Source: Nitratireductor thuwali (GTDB lineage Bacteria > Pseudomonadota > Alphaproteobacteria > Rhizobiales > Rhizobiaceae). From it: a stretch of DNA of 64,000 nt. The notes beneath the pieces are model-generated. The model worked only from the letters and a program-made list of their open reading frames with translations, had not been told where the DNA came from and ran no database searches. The first letter of the stretch is position 1, and each line of letters opens with the position of its first letter. The stretch covers positions 2,788,001 through 2,852,000 of the forward strand of contig NZ_CP030941.1 in NCBI RefSeq assembly GCF_036621415.1. Direction: 5' to 3'. Shown in pieces: positions 44,420 to 53,869 of the stretch. The translations under genes and the position numbers were made by a program.

Positions 44420-45213
44420 GCCGCCCTCCTCGCCCCGTCGAGCACCGCCGGCTTCTCCTCCCCGAGGGGAAGGCGCGACAACGCTAGGTGCGAACTTCGC
44501 AGATGGATGAAGTCTACCCCTGCTACCCGAGCGGCCTCGCCGTCCGTCGTTACATTGTCGCCGATGAAGACCGCCTCGCCGGGGACGGCGCCGGCGCGCC
44601 CGAGCGCGATCTCGATCAGATCCGGCGCCGGCTTGCCGATGGACCGGAAGGAAAGATCCGTCTTACAGGCCCGGAGCGCCGCAAGCAGCGCCCCCGTCTC
44701 CGGTACGGGCAGACCTTCGGGGTCCGGATGGGCGGTATCCAGATTGGTGACGAAAAGTGCCGCTCCGGCCTCGATCTGCGCCAGGACCGCGGCAAGCCGG
44801 GGTAGGTTCAGCCGTGTGTCGCGCGCAAGCAGAACCCACTCGGGCAGATGTGCGCTTTCAACCAGGCCAAGCTCTTCGGCAAGCGCCTGAATGGGCGGTT
44901 CGGCATGAATGGCAACCTTGGCGCTGGGTCGTTCGGCCGCAAGCCGCCGCACCGCCTGCTCGCCGGCAAGCACGATGCGCTCAGGTGCGATGGCGAGGTC
45001 CAGCGCCGCCAGCCGCAGGCTGAGGGTCGCTGCCGTATCGGAGGAATTATTGGAGACGATCCAAAGGCGCTCGCCATTGAGCGCGGCAAACTCGTGCACG
45101 CCTGGATACACGTGGTCGCCCGAGATCAGGCAGCCGTCCAGGTCGCACAGGATCGCTGCATAGGACGTAAGCAACGAGGCCGGCAGGCTGTGCATGGTCG
45201 CATAGGGTCGCAT
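44413..45213 (-). CDS. HAD-IIA family phosphatase (NagD-like)
   Basis: 266 residues from the ATG at 45213 (AGAGGAC upstream); 45195 is an alternative, and a longer frame reaches 45327. HAD motif I is ILCDLDGCLISG, motif II is VSNNSS, Lys of motif III lies in GKPAPDLIEIALG, and motif IV is FIGDNVTTDGEAA. The C2 cap between them fits NagD-type phosphomonoesterases. First gene of the operon. With the phosphodiesterase it suggests stepwise removal of phosphate from an imported compound. Confidence 0.88.
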   Translation of the reverse strand: MRPYATMHSLPASLLTSYAAILCDLDGCLISGDHVYPGVHEFAALNGERLWIVSNNSSDTAATLSLRLAALDLAIAPERIVLAGEQAVRRLAAERPSAKVAIHAEPPIQALAEELGLVESAHLPEWVLLARDTRLNLPRLAAVLAQIEAGAALFVTNLDTAHPDPEGLPVPETGALLAALRACKTDLSFRSIGKPAPDLIEIALGRAGAVPGEAVFIGDNVTTDGEAARVAGVDFIHLRSSHLALSRLPLGEEKPAVLDGARRAAC

Positions 45214-45282
45214 TGGTCGGCGATGTCCTCTTGTGCGCGCGCCCTCGCAGAAGGGCTTCGCCGCCGGCCGGTGCATGGCGTC

Positions 45283-45304
45283 TGACGGCTCGTTTCTGCC
45301 GTCA
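45283..45304. promoter_or_regulatory. Perfect inverted repeat between the HAD operon and LysR
   Basis: TGACGGC-TCGTTTCT-GCCGTCA: 7-base arms, 8-base spacer, midway in the 180-base divergent gap. A second weaker dyad, TAAC-N8-GTTA at 45333-45348, lies nearer the LysR start. Either could be the LysR site. Confidence 0.45.
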
Positions 45305-45393
45305 CCCTTGCGCGCCCTCTGTGACATGGCCGTAACAAGAGAAGGTTATGCTTTGCCGCAGTCCAAGCTTGCCTTGGGGCTGGGGAAAAGATC

Positions 45394-46362
45394 ATGGCCA
45401 TCACGCTTTCGCGCATCCGCGCCGTCAACGCCGTCGCCCATACGGGCTCCTTCGCCGCCGCTGCACGGCTTCTCGGCGTCTCGCAGCCGGCCGTCTCACA
45501 GCATGTGCGCGAGATCGAGAGGGAGTTTTCGGTGCGCCTCTTCCTGCGCAAGAACGGCGTCCTTCATCCCACGCCGCTCTGCGCCCACCTCTGTGACATC
45601 GCCGAGCGCATGGCGGAGGGGGAGCGCGAGGCCGAGCGCATGCTGACCCGGCACACCACCCTGCTCGACGGCCGGCTTTCTATCGGCCTCGGCAACTCCA
45701 TGCCCGGCATGGCCGTGATCGCCGCTTTCCGGCGACGCCATCCCACCGTCTCTATTTCTGTGGAGACAGGCTCGCACGAGAAGATCGTGAAAGCTGTGCT
45801 GGCGCGTGAAGTGGATGTGGGCGTGCTGCCCGACGTGCCGGTTGACGGCCGCTTCCGCAGCGAGTTGCTCGTACGTCAGGACGTGGTGGCGGTGGTGCAC
45901 GTGGAAAACCCGCTGGCGAAGGAAGAGAGCCTCACCTGTGCCCGCCTCATGCGGGAACCGCTGATCTTCCGCAGCCGCGGCTCGTCCACCCAGCGGGTGG
46001 TGGATCGCGCCTTCCGCAGTGCAGGCTTTGGGCCAGAGCCCTTGCTGATGCTCGACACGCGCGATGCCGCCTATGAGGCAGTGGCGAACGGTCTCGGCGT
46101 GGGGTTCATCTGGCGCCATGGCACCGGGCGCACCGACGCGGTGCACCGCATTCCGGTCAAGGAGATGAGCCGTCTCTACGACGAGGTGGCTTTCACGCTC
46201 GCTGACGAGAATACCGTGGTGGTCTCCGCCTTCTTTTCCACGGTTAAAGCGTTGGCTGAAGCACAGGCGGAAAAACCCGCCGTGCGGTCGCTGTTGCAGC
46301 CGGAGGGCGGTTTTCATGACGCGAAACGTTGGAGCACTTCAGGGGGTGCTCCAAGTTTCTAG
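45394..46362 (+). CDS. LysR family transcriptional regulator
   Basis: 322 residues. The N-terminal winged helix is typical: ITLSRIRAVNAVAHTGSFAAAARLLGVSQPAVSQHVREIEREFSVRLF, split by a turn. The effector domain (about 90-300) has the periplasmic-binding-protein fold with GRLSIGLGNSMPG and ALREVDVGV-like segments. It is transcribed away from the phosphatase/importer operon, the classic arrangement for control of the neighbour. The effector may be the imported organophosphate or its product. Confidence 0.92.
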   Translation: MAITLSRIRAVNAVAHTGSFAAAARLLGVSQPAVSQHVREIEREFSVRLFLRKNGVLHPTPLCAHLCDIAERMAEGEREAERMLTRHTTLLDGRLSIGLGNSMPGMAVIAAFRRRHPTVSISVETGSHEKIVKAVLAREVDVGVLPDVPVDGRFRSELLVRQDVVAVVHVENPLAKEESLTCARLMREPLIFRSRGSSTQRVVDRAFRSAGFGPEPLLMLDTRDAAYEAVANGLGVGFIWRHGTGRTDAVHRIPVKEMSRLYDEVAFTLADENTVVVSAFFSTVKALAEAQAEKPAVRSLLQPEGGFHDAKRWSTSGGAPSF

Positions 46363-46435
46363 AAGCCGACCGCCGACCACCAGTTGCTGCCGCTGATGCT
46401 TCGCTTCATCCAGGACCGCTTGACCGGTGAAAGAT

Positions 46436-46470
46436 GAGCCTCCCGAGAGGCGTCTTTCTCAGGGAGGCTC
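46436..46470. terminator. Long hairpin between convergent LysR and SDR genes
   Basis: GAGCCTCCC/GGGAGGCTC (9-base perfect arms), with an inner GAGA/TCTC pair. Likely a bidirectional terminator. The preceding 46363-46435 contains no supported gene. Confidence 0.65.
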
Positions 46471-46503
46471 CGCTCCTTCGTCGCGAGGGTGCACTTGCGG
46501 TTG

Positions 46504-47262
46504 CTATGTAAGACGGACGGACATTCCGCCATCCGCGATCATCGGACTGCCGGTCATGAAGCTCGAGCGGTCGGAAATGAGGAACAAGGCCGCTTGCGCA
46601 ATCTCCTTCGCGCTGGCCATCCGCTTCATGGGGTGCAGGTTTGCGATGAACTCCAACGCTGCCGGATTGCCTTCACCTCCGCTCGGTGTGATCGTGCCGC
46701 CCGGCAGTAGCGCATTGACGCGTATGCCTTCGGCGGCATGATCGGATGCCAGTGACTGTGCCAGCCCGATCAGCCCTGCTTTCGATGCCGCATAGGCTCC
46801 CATGCCCGGCATGCCTCCGTTGCTGAAACCCACGAATGACGATGTGAAAACGATCGAGCCTTGCCCACGCGCCTTCATTGCCGGTATCTGCGCCTTGGCA
46901 GCAAGGAAGGCGCCTGTCAGGTTGACCGAAATCACATCGGTCCAGTTGCCGATACTCATATCCGGAACCGGCTGCATTTCGCCTACGATACCGGCATTGT
47001 TAAACGCACCGTCCAGCCCGCCGAATTCTTCTGTCGCAAGATCCACCAGAGCATCTGCATAGCTCTCGCTCGTCACGTCGCCGGCTAGAAATACGGCTCT
47101 GCCAATGCCTTTGTTGACCGCTTCTGCGAGTGCAGAGAGTTCCGCCGATCGGCGTGCACCAAGGACCACATTGGCCCCTTCGGATGCAAATAGCCGAGCC
47201 GCTGCCGCGCCGATGCCGCTGCTGGCACCGGTGACGATGATTGTCTTGTTTTCCAGTTCCAC
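46504..47262 (-). CDS. SDR family oxidoreductase
   Basis: 252 residues. TGASSGIG (about 11-18), NNAG (about 87-90), the Ser in FTSSFVGF and YAASK (YxxxK) are complete. The C-terminus PMIADGGMSVRLT lies where PVDGG normally is. Substrate unknown. It is transcribed away from the Crp/Fnr regulator with a 297-base gap, and may be a target of it. RBS-like AGGAGACAC precedes the ATG. Confidence 0.9.
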   Translation of the reverse strand: MELENKTIIVTGASSGIGAAAARLFASEGANVVLGARRSAELSALAEAVNKGIGRAVFLAGDVTSESYADALVDLATEEFGGLDGAFNNAGIVGEMQPVPDMSIGNWTDVISVNLTGAFLAAKAQIPAMKARGQGSIVFTSSFVGFSNGGMPGMGAYAASKAGLIGLAQSLASDHAAEGIRVNALLPGGTITPSGGEGNPAALEFIANLHPMKRMASAKEIAQAALFLISDRSSFMTGSPMIADGGMSVRLT

Positions 47263-47483
47263 GACTTGTGTCTCCTAAACATTGCGTCATGGCTGTCTAG
47301 CGGCTGGTCAAAGGGTGCAGCCACCCGATTTATGCCATCGGCGTCCGTGAGGAGAACGGCAGCTCTATCAAAATACTTCGGCATATCCCCGACCCCGTGC
47401 TTCAGGACCTTCTGCAGCTGGCCCTAACCGCCGGCCCATGAAAATACCTGTCCGGCATGCGAATGATCCAGTTCAAGCGGCTG

Positions 47484-47508
47484 GGAACGAGCGCTTCATC
47501 ACCGCGTT
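47484..47508 (+). promoter_or_regulatory. Perfect sigma-EcfG promoter of the Crp/Fnr gene
   Basis: GGAAC-N16-CGTT, exact match to the general-stress consensus. The -10 ends 51 bases before the ATG at 47560. Confidence 0.7.
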
Positions 47509-47511
47509 GGA

Positions 47512-47528
47512 ATTGAACCGAGTTCAAT
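47512..47528. promoter_or_regulatory. Palindrome just downstream of the Crp/Fnr promoter
   Basis: ATTGAAC-CGA-GTTCAAT, 7-base perfect arms. It lies 3 bases past the -10, over the predicted start of transcription. It resembles a Crp/Fnr half-site pair (TTGA...TCAA) with different spacing, so autoregulation is plausible. Confidence 0.5.
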
Positions 47529-47559
47529 GCTTCGCCCGTCCGGAACCAGGAATGCCTCG

Positions 47560-48291
47560 ATGGAAGATCCCCTCGTCAAGAAGCTCTCACTTCATGGCCC
47601 CCTTTCCTCCGAGGAAGAGAACGCACTCGCGGAGGCTGTCAGTGAGCAACGAGACATAGGAGCGGACGAGGAGTTCATTTCCGAGGGATCCGAGCCGTCC
47701 TACAGCATTCTGCTCCTCGAGGGGTTCGCCGCGCGCTTCAAATACACTGCGGACGGGAAGCGCCAGATCCTGTCAGTGCATGTGAAGGGCGACTTCGTGG
47801 ATCTGCACAGTTTTCTCCTTCAACCGATGGAACACGGCGTTTTTTCTCTCAGTCCATGCACATTGGCGCTGGCCCCTCATCATCGAATTCGCGAGATCAC
47901 GGAAGGCTTTCCACATCTGACCCGTTTGCTTTGGCACAGCACGCTGATTGATGGAGCAATTCACCGCGAGTGGATCGTCAATCTCGGATGCCGATCGGCT
48001 GTCTCTAGGGTCGCGCACTTCCTTTGCGAATTGTTCTTGCGGTTGCGGGCTGTGGGAGAGACACAAGGCCGTTCCTTCCGGCTTCCGATTACGCAGAACG
48101 AAATGGCTGACATTGCCGGAATGTCCATTGTGCACCTGAACCGTTCCGTTCAGGATCTGAGAGCCCGGCGGCTGCTTTCGTGGCGAGGGCAGGATGTGTC
48201 AATCGACAACTGGGACCGCTTGTCCGCCCTAGGCGATTTTGATCCGAACTACCTAAGTCTTCCTGAAAGGCTGATACCCTCGGGCGATTAG
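47560..48291 (+). CDS. Crp/Fnr family transcriptional regulator
   Basis: 243 residues from the ATG at 47560 (AGGA at good spacing); 47527 lies within the palindrome and is unlikely. A cyclic-nucleotide-binding-like barrel occupies about 20-130 (EFISEGSEPSYSILLLEGFAARFKYT, GDFVDLHSFLL). The Crp-type HTH covers about 155-220 (LPITQNEMADIAGMSIVHLNRSVQDLRARRLLSW). The N-terminal iron-sulfur cysteines of Fnr are absent, so oxygen sensing by a cluster is unlikely. A perfect sigma-EcfG promoter suggests stress induction. Confidence 0.9.
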   Translation: MEDPLVKKLSLHGPLSSEEENALAEAVSEQRDIGADEEFISEGSEPSYSILLLEGFAARFKYTADGKRQILSVHVKGDFVDLHSFLLQPMEHGVFSLSPCTLALAPHHRIREITEGFPHLTRLLWHSTLIDGAIHREWIVNLGCRSAVSRVAHFLCELFLRLRAVGETQGRSFRLPITQNEMADIAGMSIVHLNRSVQDLRARRLLSWRGQDVSIDNWDRLSALGDFDPNYLSLPERLIPSGD

Positions 48292-49264
48292 CAGCTAATC
48301 CATGTGTTTCCGCAAACGAATTGTAGTCCTCGCCGGCCGAAGCCAACGCAGCGACTGTGAATGCAATGCGGGGGCGCGGCTCCCGATCCGGAGTGATCGT
48401 AGCTGACACCCATGCGAGCAGTCGCGATCTCGTGTGTCAGTGATCTATGCAGACTCCGTCCGCACCGGCTTTTGTCTGACGGCTCTTTAGACGGAGCTCG
48501 AAATCCTCCGCCAAATCCGCAACGGTGATTCTCCCGAAATGCGCCAAGAGCATCGCTTCAGTCTCATCCAACGTTTTTCCCATCCGGGCGTCAACGGCTT
48601 GCTCGACAAGGCAGCCAGGATGACTGGTGTGGGGACCGATGCTGAATAGCGGTTGTTCGCCGACCTGCAGCCTGCTGCCAAATCTCCTCGCCCAGACCGG
48701 CGTTGCCCTCGGCTTCGTCTTCATTGTTCAACGATCGGCTCTGCAGTGGCCATGCTGGGGGCTGATCTGCTCCGCCTTGGCGAACATCGCCTGGATCAGC
48801 TCCTCTTTGATCTTCTTGTTGTCGCTCGGCACATCGGCGATCGTGGCGCCGTATGCCAACATCGCAAGGCGCTTTAGTTGCTGAAGGCGTCGGAAAAGCG
48901 ATAATGGGTCTTATAGCCGAGGGTACCGGCCACCAGCGCTAGCGACATCGCGGGTGGTTCCGGCGGTGTATTTCAACGGTGCGGCCGGGGCGGCGAGTGG
49001 CCCGCCGCTGTCGCCCGCTACGCGTTCATCCGCGCCAGCCGGCCCTACATGCTGCCAATTGGGTTGGCCGTTGGCAACCTGCCCACGATGCGGGCGCTCT
49101 GAGCCGGAATGATCCACCACAACTCGAAGTGGTGCAGAATTGCCTATTTCAGATTGTGAGCGTTGGCAAATAGGAATTGTAAGTTGCCACGCAAGCGATT
49201 CCTTTGGCCAAGAATAGGAGGAAGTTAAACGTTTCAATGCCATTGAGGCAGTTCCCAAAGCAGC
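48292..49264. other. Stretch with no convincing gene
   Basis: Between the Crp/Fnr stop and the Fic stop (convergent). The best open frame is minus-strand 48437-48724 (95 residues, MKTKPRATPVWARRF...), unlike any family I know. A short conserved-looking minus-strand segment (KKIKEELIQAMFAKAEQIS, about 48762-48818) ends in a stop just upstream of it. There is also an AT-rich inverted pair CCTATTT/AAATAGG (49143-49174). The region reads like gene debris. Confidence is for the absence of an intact known gene. Confidence 0.5.
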
Positions 49265-50530
49265 TCACCTGAACGAAAGGGTAGGCGGCTCCGGCACGGT
49301 CACTTCGGCATCGGTGAAGAGATTTGGAAACAGCCTTTCGCGGAAATCGAGTGGGAAGGCAATCCGTACGGGAGCCTTTGGGCTGTCTGACTTCAGGAAC
49401 CCGCGGCCAACAAGATCCGACAATGTGTTCCGAGCGGTCCGCTCGGAAGTCTTCAGCACGAAACTGGCCTCGCCACGAGCAAGGCTACCGTGCCTGAGGA
49501 CTGCCGACACCAGGTCCGGTGCCCGCCTGTCGTCGACAACGTCTTTCACTATAGACCGATACTTTGCCTCAAGGCGCCCGAGGTCGAACATGGCTATTGA
49601 GAACCTGATCTGGCCGAGGGCGACCGTCAGAAACCACTCACAGAAGTCCTTGAGGGCGGACTCTGAAAGATTTCCGCGCCCGTCACGGTCACCCTGACGC
49701 GGGGTGTCCGCGTGATCCATCATCCGCTTGTACTCGCCTCGGTCTTTCAGTCCACGGGCAAGGCCCCGGGAAATTGACCACAGGCCGTTGCCGCCGATTC
49801 CAGCCTTACGCGCCATTGCATGCGACATGAGGCGACTGACGCGCCCATTCCCGTCTGGGAACGGGTGAATATAGTTTAGCCTATGATGACCTGACGCGAT
49901 CGCAATGATCCGCGAGCTGGCTTGCCTTTCGGCCATAGCGTATCGCTTCTGGAAATAATCCATGAACGTCGGCACCCGCTCCGATGCCGGTGGCTGATGC
50001 CGTCCGACCACGACGTCATGATCGGATGATGTTCGAAATACACCAGGTACGTTCTCGACCTTTGTGCCGTCAGGCTTCTCCTGGTAGCGAAATTCCTCCG
50101 GCATTTCATCATAGAAAGCCCGGTGTATCCATCGGATGAATTCAATGGTAGTAGGGGAAGGCAACTGACCGCGAAGGGCGAGGCGGTCGATCACGCGCTG
50201 GACTTCGACATGTGCCTTGGCTTCCAAGGCTAGGGGACGGCGCTGGGGGTCGATCTCAGCTCCAGCCAATGCCATCTCGATGTCGCGGGGCCTGGTATTG
50301 TGGCCCTCAATCAGGTTGCTGTAGTAGCTGTTCATGACGCGCACTAGTTCGGCCAACTCGGCAGCCGACTCTGGGTGCAGGGCTTGCCCAAGTTCGTCGG
50401 CTGCTTTCTGCAGCTCGATTGCAAGATCTGCCAGCACGGTTGGCACCGCATCATCGAAGAACAGTGGCTCCATGCGGGCTGGAGTTTCAAGCATTTCTTG
50501 CCGATCCAGTTTTTCGTCGGATGCCTGCAA
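49265..50530 (-). CDS. Fic family protein (class II, N-terminal inhibitory helix)
   Basis: 421 residues. The catalytic motif is HPFPDGNGRVSR (222-233), complete for AMP or other nucleotidyl transfer. The N-terminal inhibitory helix with the (S/T)xxxE(G/N) motif is SNLIEG (Ser71-Gly76), which defines class II Fic enzymes that hold themselves inactive. The C-terminal part (about 330-400) looks like a winged helix (SERTARNTLSDLVGRGFL), as in many two-domain Fic proteins that may bind DNA. No separate antitoxin gene is seen, in keeping with the built-in inhibitor. The target is unknown. Confidence 0.92.
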   Translation of the reverse strand: MQASDEKLDRQEMLETPARMEPLFFDDAVPTVLADLAIELQKAADELGQALHPESAAELAELVRVMNSYYSNLIEGHNTRPRDIEMALAGAEIDPQRRPLALEAKAHVEVQRVIDRLALRGQLPSPTTIEFIRWIHRAFYDEMPEEFRYQEKPDGTKVENVPGVFRTSSDHDVVVGRHQPPASERVPTFMDYFQKRYAMAERQASSRIIAIASGHHRLNYIHPFPDGNGRVSRLMSHAMARKAGIGGNGLWSISRGLARGLKDRGEYKRMMDHADTPRQGDRDGRGNLSESALKDFCEWFLTVALGQIRFSIAMFDLGRLEAKYRSIVKDVVDDRRAPDLVSAVLRHGSLARGEASFVLKTSERTARNTLSDLVGRGFLKSDSPKAPVRIAFPLDFRERLFPNLFTDAEVTVPEPPTLSFR

Positions 50531-51209
50531 TATAAGGTGCTCAGGGACGAAAGCCAGAAAAATTGCCGATCTTGGTTGCCGATACTAGGTTCCTCTCAAA
50601 AAGTGGAGCCAGACGCGCAGCAGCCCGCTTTCAAGCCGCTACCTAAGAATGCCCCGGCGCAGCCCAATGCATGGTGTGACTTGAGCGTCCCGATCGGCAA
50701 GGATCGCCGACCGCATTGGATGAAAAACCGAACAATCGCCAATCCCAATGGGCCGGCTCGCGTAGGTTCGTCTCCATGGCCGCAATCTCCGGATCCGCCG
50801 GACTGATAAGAACGTCTTGTTCGACGCGCGCCACCACATTCGGCACCAGCAAGACCAAGCTGCGTTGGCAAGGAGCGGGTTCAGTCATCAAGTTTTTTGA
50901 ACTGGCCGGCCTATCGCGGCGGGGGCGGTGGCTTTTGCGCGAGGTCCCCTTCATGCCCCGGATCGATAAGAACGTTTTGTTCGACGCGCCACATCGGCGT
51001 CAGCAAGATTGAGCTGCCTTTCTCAAGGCACCGGCGTTGGCCGAAAGCTGAGTAGTCACCGGCTCAAATCCAGCTTTAAAGCGCGGCCGGCGAAAATCTG
51101 GTCGCTTTACCCGACCGGAATCATGTTCTCATGCAATGCTGGTTCGGCGGAAGTCGCCTGTGCCGTGGACGAGCTTTCGAGAAGCGGCGTCAACCCATGC
51201 CCGCGGCCG
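50531..51209. other. Gene-free stretch with imperfect repeats
   Basis: No supported gene. It holds two imperfect direct repeats beginning GATAAGAACGT (50805-50863 and 50965-51017). Both read DKNVLFDA in one frame, which looks like the start of a duplicated, decayed coding sequence. A segment at 50885-50946 is related to the leader of the sigma-factor gene at 63189-63267. Confidence 0.55.
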
Positions 51210-51962
51210 TCAGATAGCCAGATACTCATTGCGGAGCGCGGCGTCTTCGAGAACTGCTCCGGCGGCGCCGTCGAAGACGATCTGGCCCATGTCGAGGATC
51301 AGCGCGCGATTGGCGAGTTCGAGCGCCGCCACGGCGTTCTGCTCCACGATGATGGTGGTGATGCCGAGCATTTTGATCTCTTGCACGATGCGCTCGATCT
51401 CCTGCACGATCACGGGAGCGAGCCCTTCATAAGGCTCGTCGAGCAGCAGCAGCTTGACGTCGCGCGCAAGCGCCCGCGCCACTGCGAGCATCTGCTGTTC
51501 GCCGCCAGAAAGCGTCACGCCGTCCTGCTTGCGCCGTTCGGCAAGGCGGGGGAAACGCTCGTAGATCTTCTCGAGCGGCCATCCTTTCGGCTCGGCGATC
51601 TGTGCCAGAACCAGGTTCTGCTCGACCGTCAGGCCGGGAACGATGCGGCGGTCCTCCTGAACGATCTGAACGCCGTGCCGGGCCGCCTGGAAGTCCTTCA
51701 GCTTGTGGATCGGCTCGCCGTCGAGCCAGATCTCGCCCCGCTTGAGCTCCGGATCGAGCGCTCGGGCCAGCGTGCGCAAAGTCGAGGTTTTTCCGGCTCC
51801 GTTGCGGCCGAGCAGCGCAACGACGTCGCCCTTCTGTATCGCAAAGCTGACGCCTTGCACGATGTAGCTCTCGCCGTAATAGGCGTGGATGTCGCGAACG
51901 TCGAAATAGGGCGGGGCCGTGGTGGCCGGGAAAGCAGGTTCCGGCAAGGTCATGGCGTTCAT
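51210..51962 (-). CDS. livF: Branched-chain-type ABC ATPase (LivF family)
   Basis: 250 residues. Walker A GRNGAGKTSTLRT, Q-loop-linked QEDRRIVPGLTVEQN, signature LSGGEQQMLAVARAL and Walker B LLLLDEPYEGLAP fit LivF. It overlaps the LivG gene by one base. Last gene of a five-gene importer operon. The name is by family; the substrate is not established. Confidence 0.92.
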   Translation of the reverse strand: MNAMTLPEPAFPATTAPPYFDVRDIHAYYGESYIVQGVSFAIQKGDVVALLGRNGAGKTSTLRTLARALDPELKRGEIWLDGEPIHKLKDFQAARHGVQIVQEDRRIVPGLTVEQNLVLAQIAEPKGWPLEKIYERFPRLAERRKQDGVTLSGGEQQMLAVARALARDVKLLLLDEPYEGLAPVIVQEIERIVQEIKMLGITTIIVEQNAVAALELANRALILDMGQIVFDGAAGAVLEDAALRNEYLAI

Positions 51963-52720
51963 CAGTGGCTTCCTCCCAGATAGGCTTCCTGCACCTTGAC
52001 GCTGCGCCTGACCTCGTCCGGCGTGCCATCGGCGATGATCTGGCCCTGTGCGAGTACCGTGATGCGGTCGGCCAAGGAGAAAACGACGTGCATGTCGTGC
52101 TCGATGATGACCTTGGTCATGCCGCGTTCCTTGAATTTCTTGAGCAGATCGATCGTTGAATTGGTGTCGTGCCGCGACATGCCGGCCGTCGGCTCGTCGA
52201 GCAGCAGCAGCCGCGGATGCTGTATCAGCCCCATGGCCAGTTCCAGGCGGCGTTTGTCGCCGCGCGACAGGCTGGCGGCGGTGACGAGCTTCTGTTCCTT
52301 GAGGCCGACATCCTCCAGCCAGTGCTCCGCCTCTTCGCGGATGGCGTGCTGGCTCGACACCATCTGCATCGCATTGAGCCTGAACGAGCCGTCGCGTCTG
52401 GCGAATGCGGGTATCATGACATTTTGCAGCAGCGTCAGTTCTGGAAAGATCTCAGGCGTCTGGAACACCCGCACGACGCCCATCTGGTTGATCTCGTGCG
52501 GATGCTTGCCTGTAATCACTTCGCCGTCAAACACGACGGCGCCCGTATCGGGCGCAATGCGTCCGATGCAGACGTTGAGCAGGGTCGACTTGCCCGCTCC
52601 GTTGGGGCCGATTATGGCATGGGTCGTCCCTTCCTTGACCTGCAGATCGACATCGCTGAGCGCTTTGAGACCGCCAAAGCTCTTGTGCACATCGGCTACG
52701 TGGAGAACGATATTGTCCAT
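51962..52720 (-). CDS. livG: Branched-chain-type ABC ATPase (LivG family)
   Basis: 252 residues. Walker A GPNGAGKSTLLNV, FQTPEIFPELTLLQNVMIPA, signature LSRGDKRRLELAMGL (Arg replaces Gly at the third position, as in some LivG-like proteins) and Walker B LLLLDEPTAGMS. EHDMHVVFSLADRITVL carries the switch histidine. It lies 5 bases after the LivM stop. Confidence 0.92.
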   Translation of the reverse strand: MDNIVLHVADVHKSFGGLKALSDVDLQVKEGTTHAIIGPNGAGKSTLLNVCIGRIAPDTGAVVFDGEVITGKHPHEINQMGVVRVFQTPEIFPELTLLQNVMIPAFARRDGSFRLNAMQMVSSQHAIREEAEHWLEDVGLKEQKLVTAASLSRGDKRRLELAMGLIQHPRLLLLDEPTAGMSRHDTNSTIDLLKKFKERGMTKVIIEHDMHVVFSLADRITVLAQGQIIADGTPDEVRRSVKVQEAYLGGSH

Positions 52721-52725
52721 CTTTA

Positions 52726-53868
52726 CTACGCCACCGGCTGGAGTTTGCCGGCGGCTCTCTCGCCGGCGGGCTTGCGTGTGAGCGCGGCGCGGATGCGCCG
52801 GGCGCCTTCCATCAGTCCGCCGGGCAGGAAGATGACGATCAGCATAAAGAGCAAGCCGAGCGTCAGATGCCAGCCTTCACCGACGAACGGCGCCGTGATC
52901 ACGACGAACAGGTCCTGGATGCCCTCCGGCAGGAAGGAAAAGGCATCGTACAGCCGCTGCTCGTGAAAGGCGGAAAAGATGTTCTCGAAATATTTGATCA
53001 CGCCAGCGCCGATGACGGGACCGACCAGCGTTCCCGCGCCGCCCAGTATGGTCATGAGAACTACCTCGCCTGACGCCGTCCATTGCATGCGTTCGGCACC
53101 CGCCAGCGGATCTGTCGCCGCAAGCAGTCCGCCCGCCAGTCCCGCATACATCCCCGAGATGATGAAGGCGGTCAGCGTGTAGGGCCGCGTGTTGAACCCC
53201 GTATAGGCCATGCGGGTCTGATTCGATTTTATTGCCTTCAGCATCATGCCGAATGGCGAACGGTCGATCCGCATGGCAAAGAAAAAGCATAAGATCAGCA
53301 GCAAGGCGCAGAAATAGAAGCCTTCGTAGCCTGTCATCTCCGCTCCCAGGAAACTGGGCGATGGAATTCCCGGCCCCCTGTCCACGCCGAACAAATGGTC
53401 GAGGATCCTTGCGTCCGCCAGGGAAAGCTGCAGGCCGGTTTCGCCGTTAGTGATCGGCGTGAACACCGAATAGGCGAGATTGTACGACATCTGCGCGAAA
53501 GCGAGCGTCAGGATCGAGAAGTAGATGCCCGACCGCTTGAGGCTGACGAATCCGATGATCGCGGCGAAGACACCGGCGATCACCACGGCGAACAGCACAG
53601 CGGGAATGACGTTCATCGTCAGCAGTTTGAACGACCATACGGCGGCATAGGAGCCGGCGCCGAGAAAGGCGGCATGGCCGAAGGAGAGATAGCCGGTCAG
53701 GCCGAACAGGATGTTGAAGCCCAACGCAAATATCCCGTAGATCGCGAACCGCTGCATGAGGTTCGGATAGGCCGCGCCGATCGGTTCCAGCCAGATCGGC
53801 ATGGTGAGGATGACGAGGGCGAAGATCGCCAGAAAGATCAGGTCTCTGCCGAGCGTGTTCATATGCAT
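52726..53868 (-). CDS. livM: Branched-chain-type ABC permease (LivM family)
   Basis: 380 residues with about nine membrane helices. LivM signatures: [25 protein letters not shown] split over two helices, [27 protein letters not shown], and a [19 protein letters not shown] motif near the C-terminus. A basic tail follows. It starts 1 base after the LivH stop. Confidence 0.93.
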   Translation of the reverse strand: MHMNTLGRDLIFLAIFALVILTMPIWLEPIGAAYPNLMQRFAIYGIFALGFNILFGLTGYLSFGHAAFLGAGSYAAVWSFKLLTMNVIPAVLFAVVIAGVFAAIIGFVSLKRSGIYFSILTLAFAQMSYNLAYSVFTPITNGETGLQLSLADARILDHLFGVDRGPGIPSPSFLGAEMTGYEGFYFCALLLILCFFFAMRIDRSPFGMMLKAIKSNQTRMAYTGFNTRPYTLTAFIISGMYAGLAGGLLAATDPLAGAERMQWTASGEVVLMTILGGAGTLVGPVIGAGVIKYFENIFSAFHEQRLYDAFSFLPEGIQDLFVVITAPFVGEGWHLTLGLLFMLIVIFLPGGLMEGARRIRAALTRKPAGERAAGKLQPVA

Positions 53869-53869
53869 C

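Noticed and set aside
46363..46435. Short remnant reading LPLMLRFIQDRLTGER before the hairpin
   Set aside because: Too short and unlike any family I know; probably chance.
49265..50530. Fic/antitoxin pair
   Set aside because: No small antitoxin gene is adjacent; the inhibitory helix is in the same chain.
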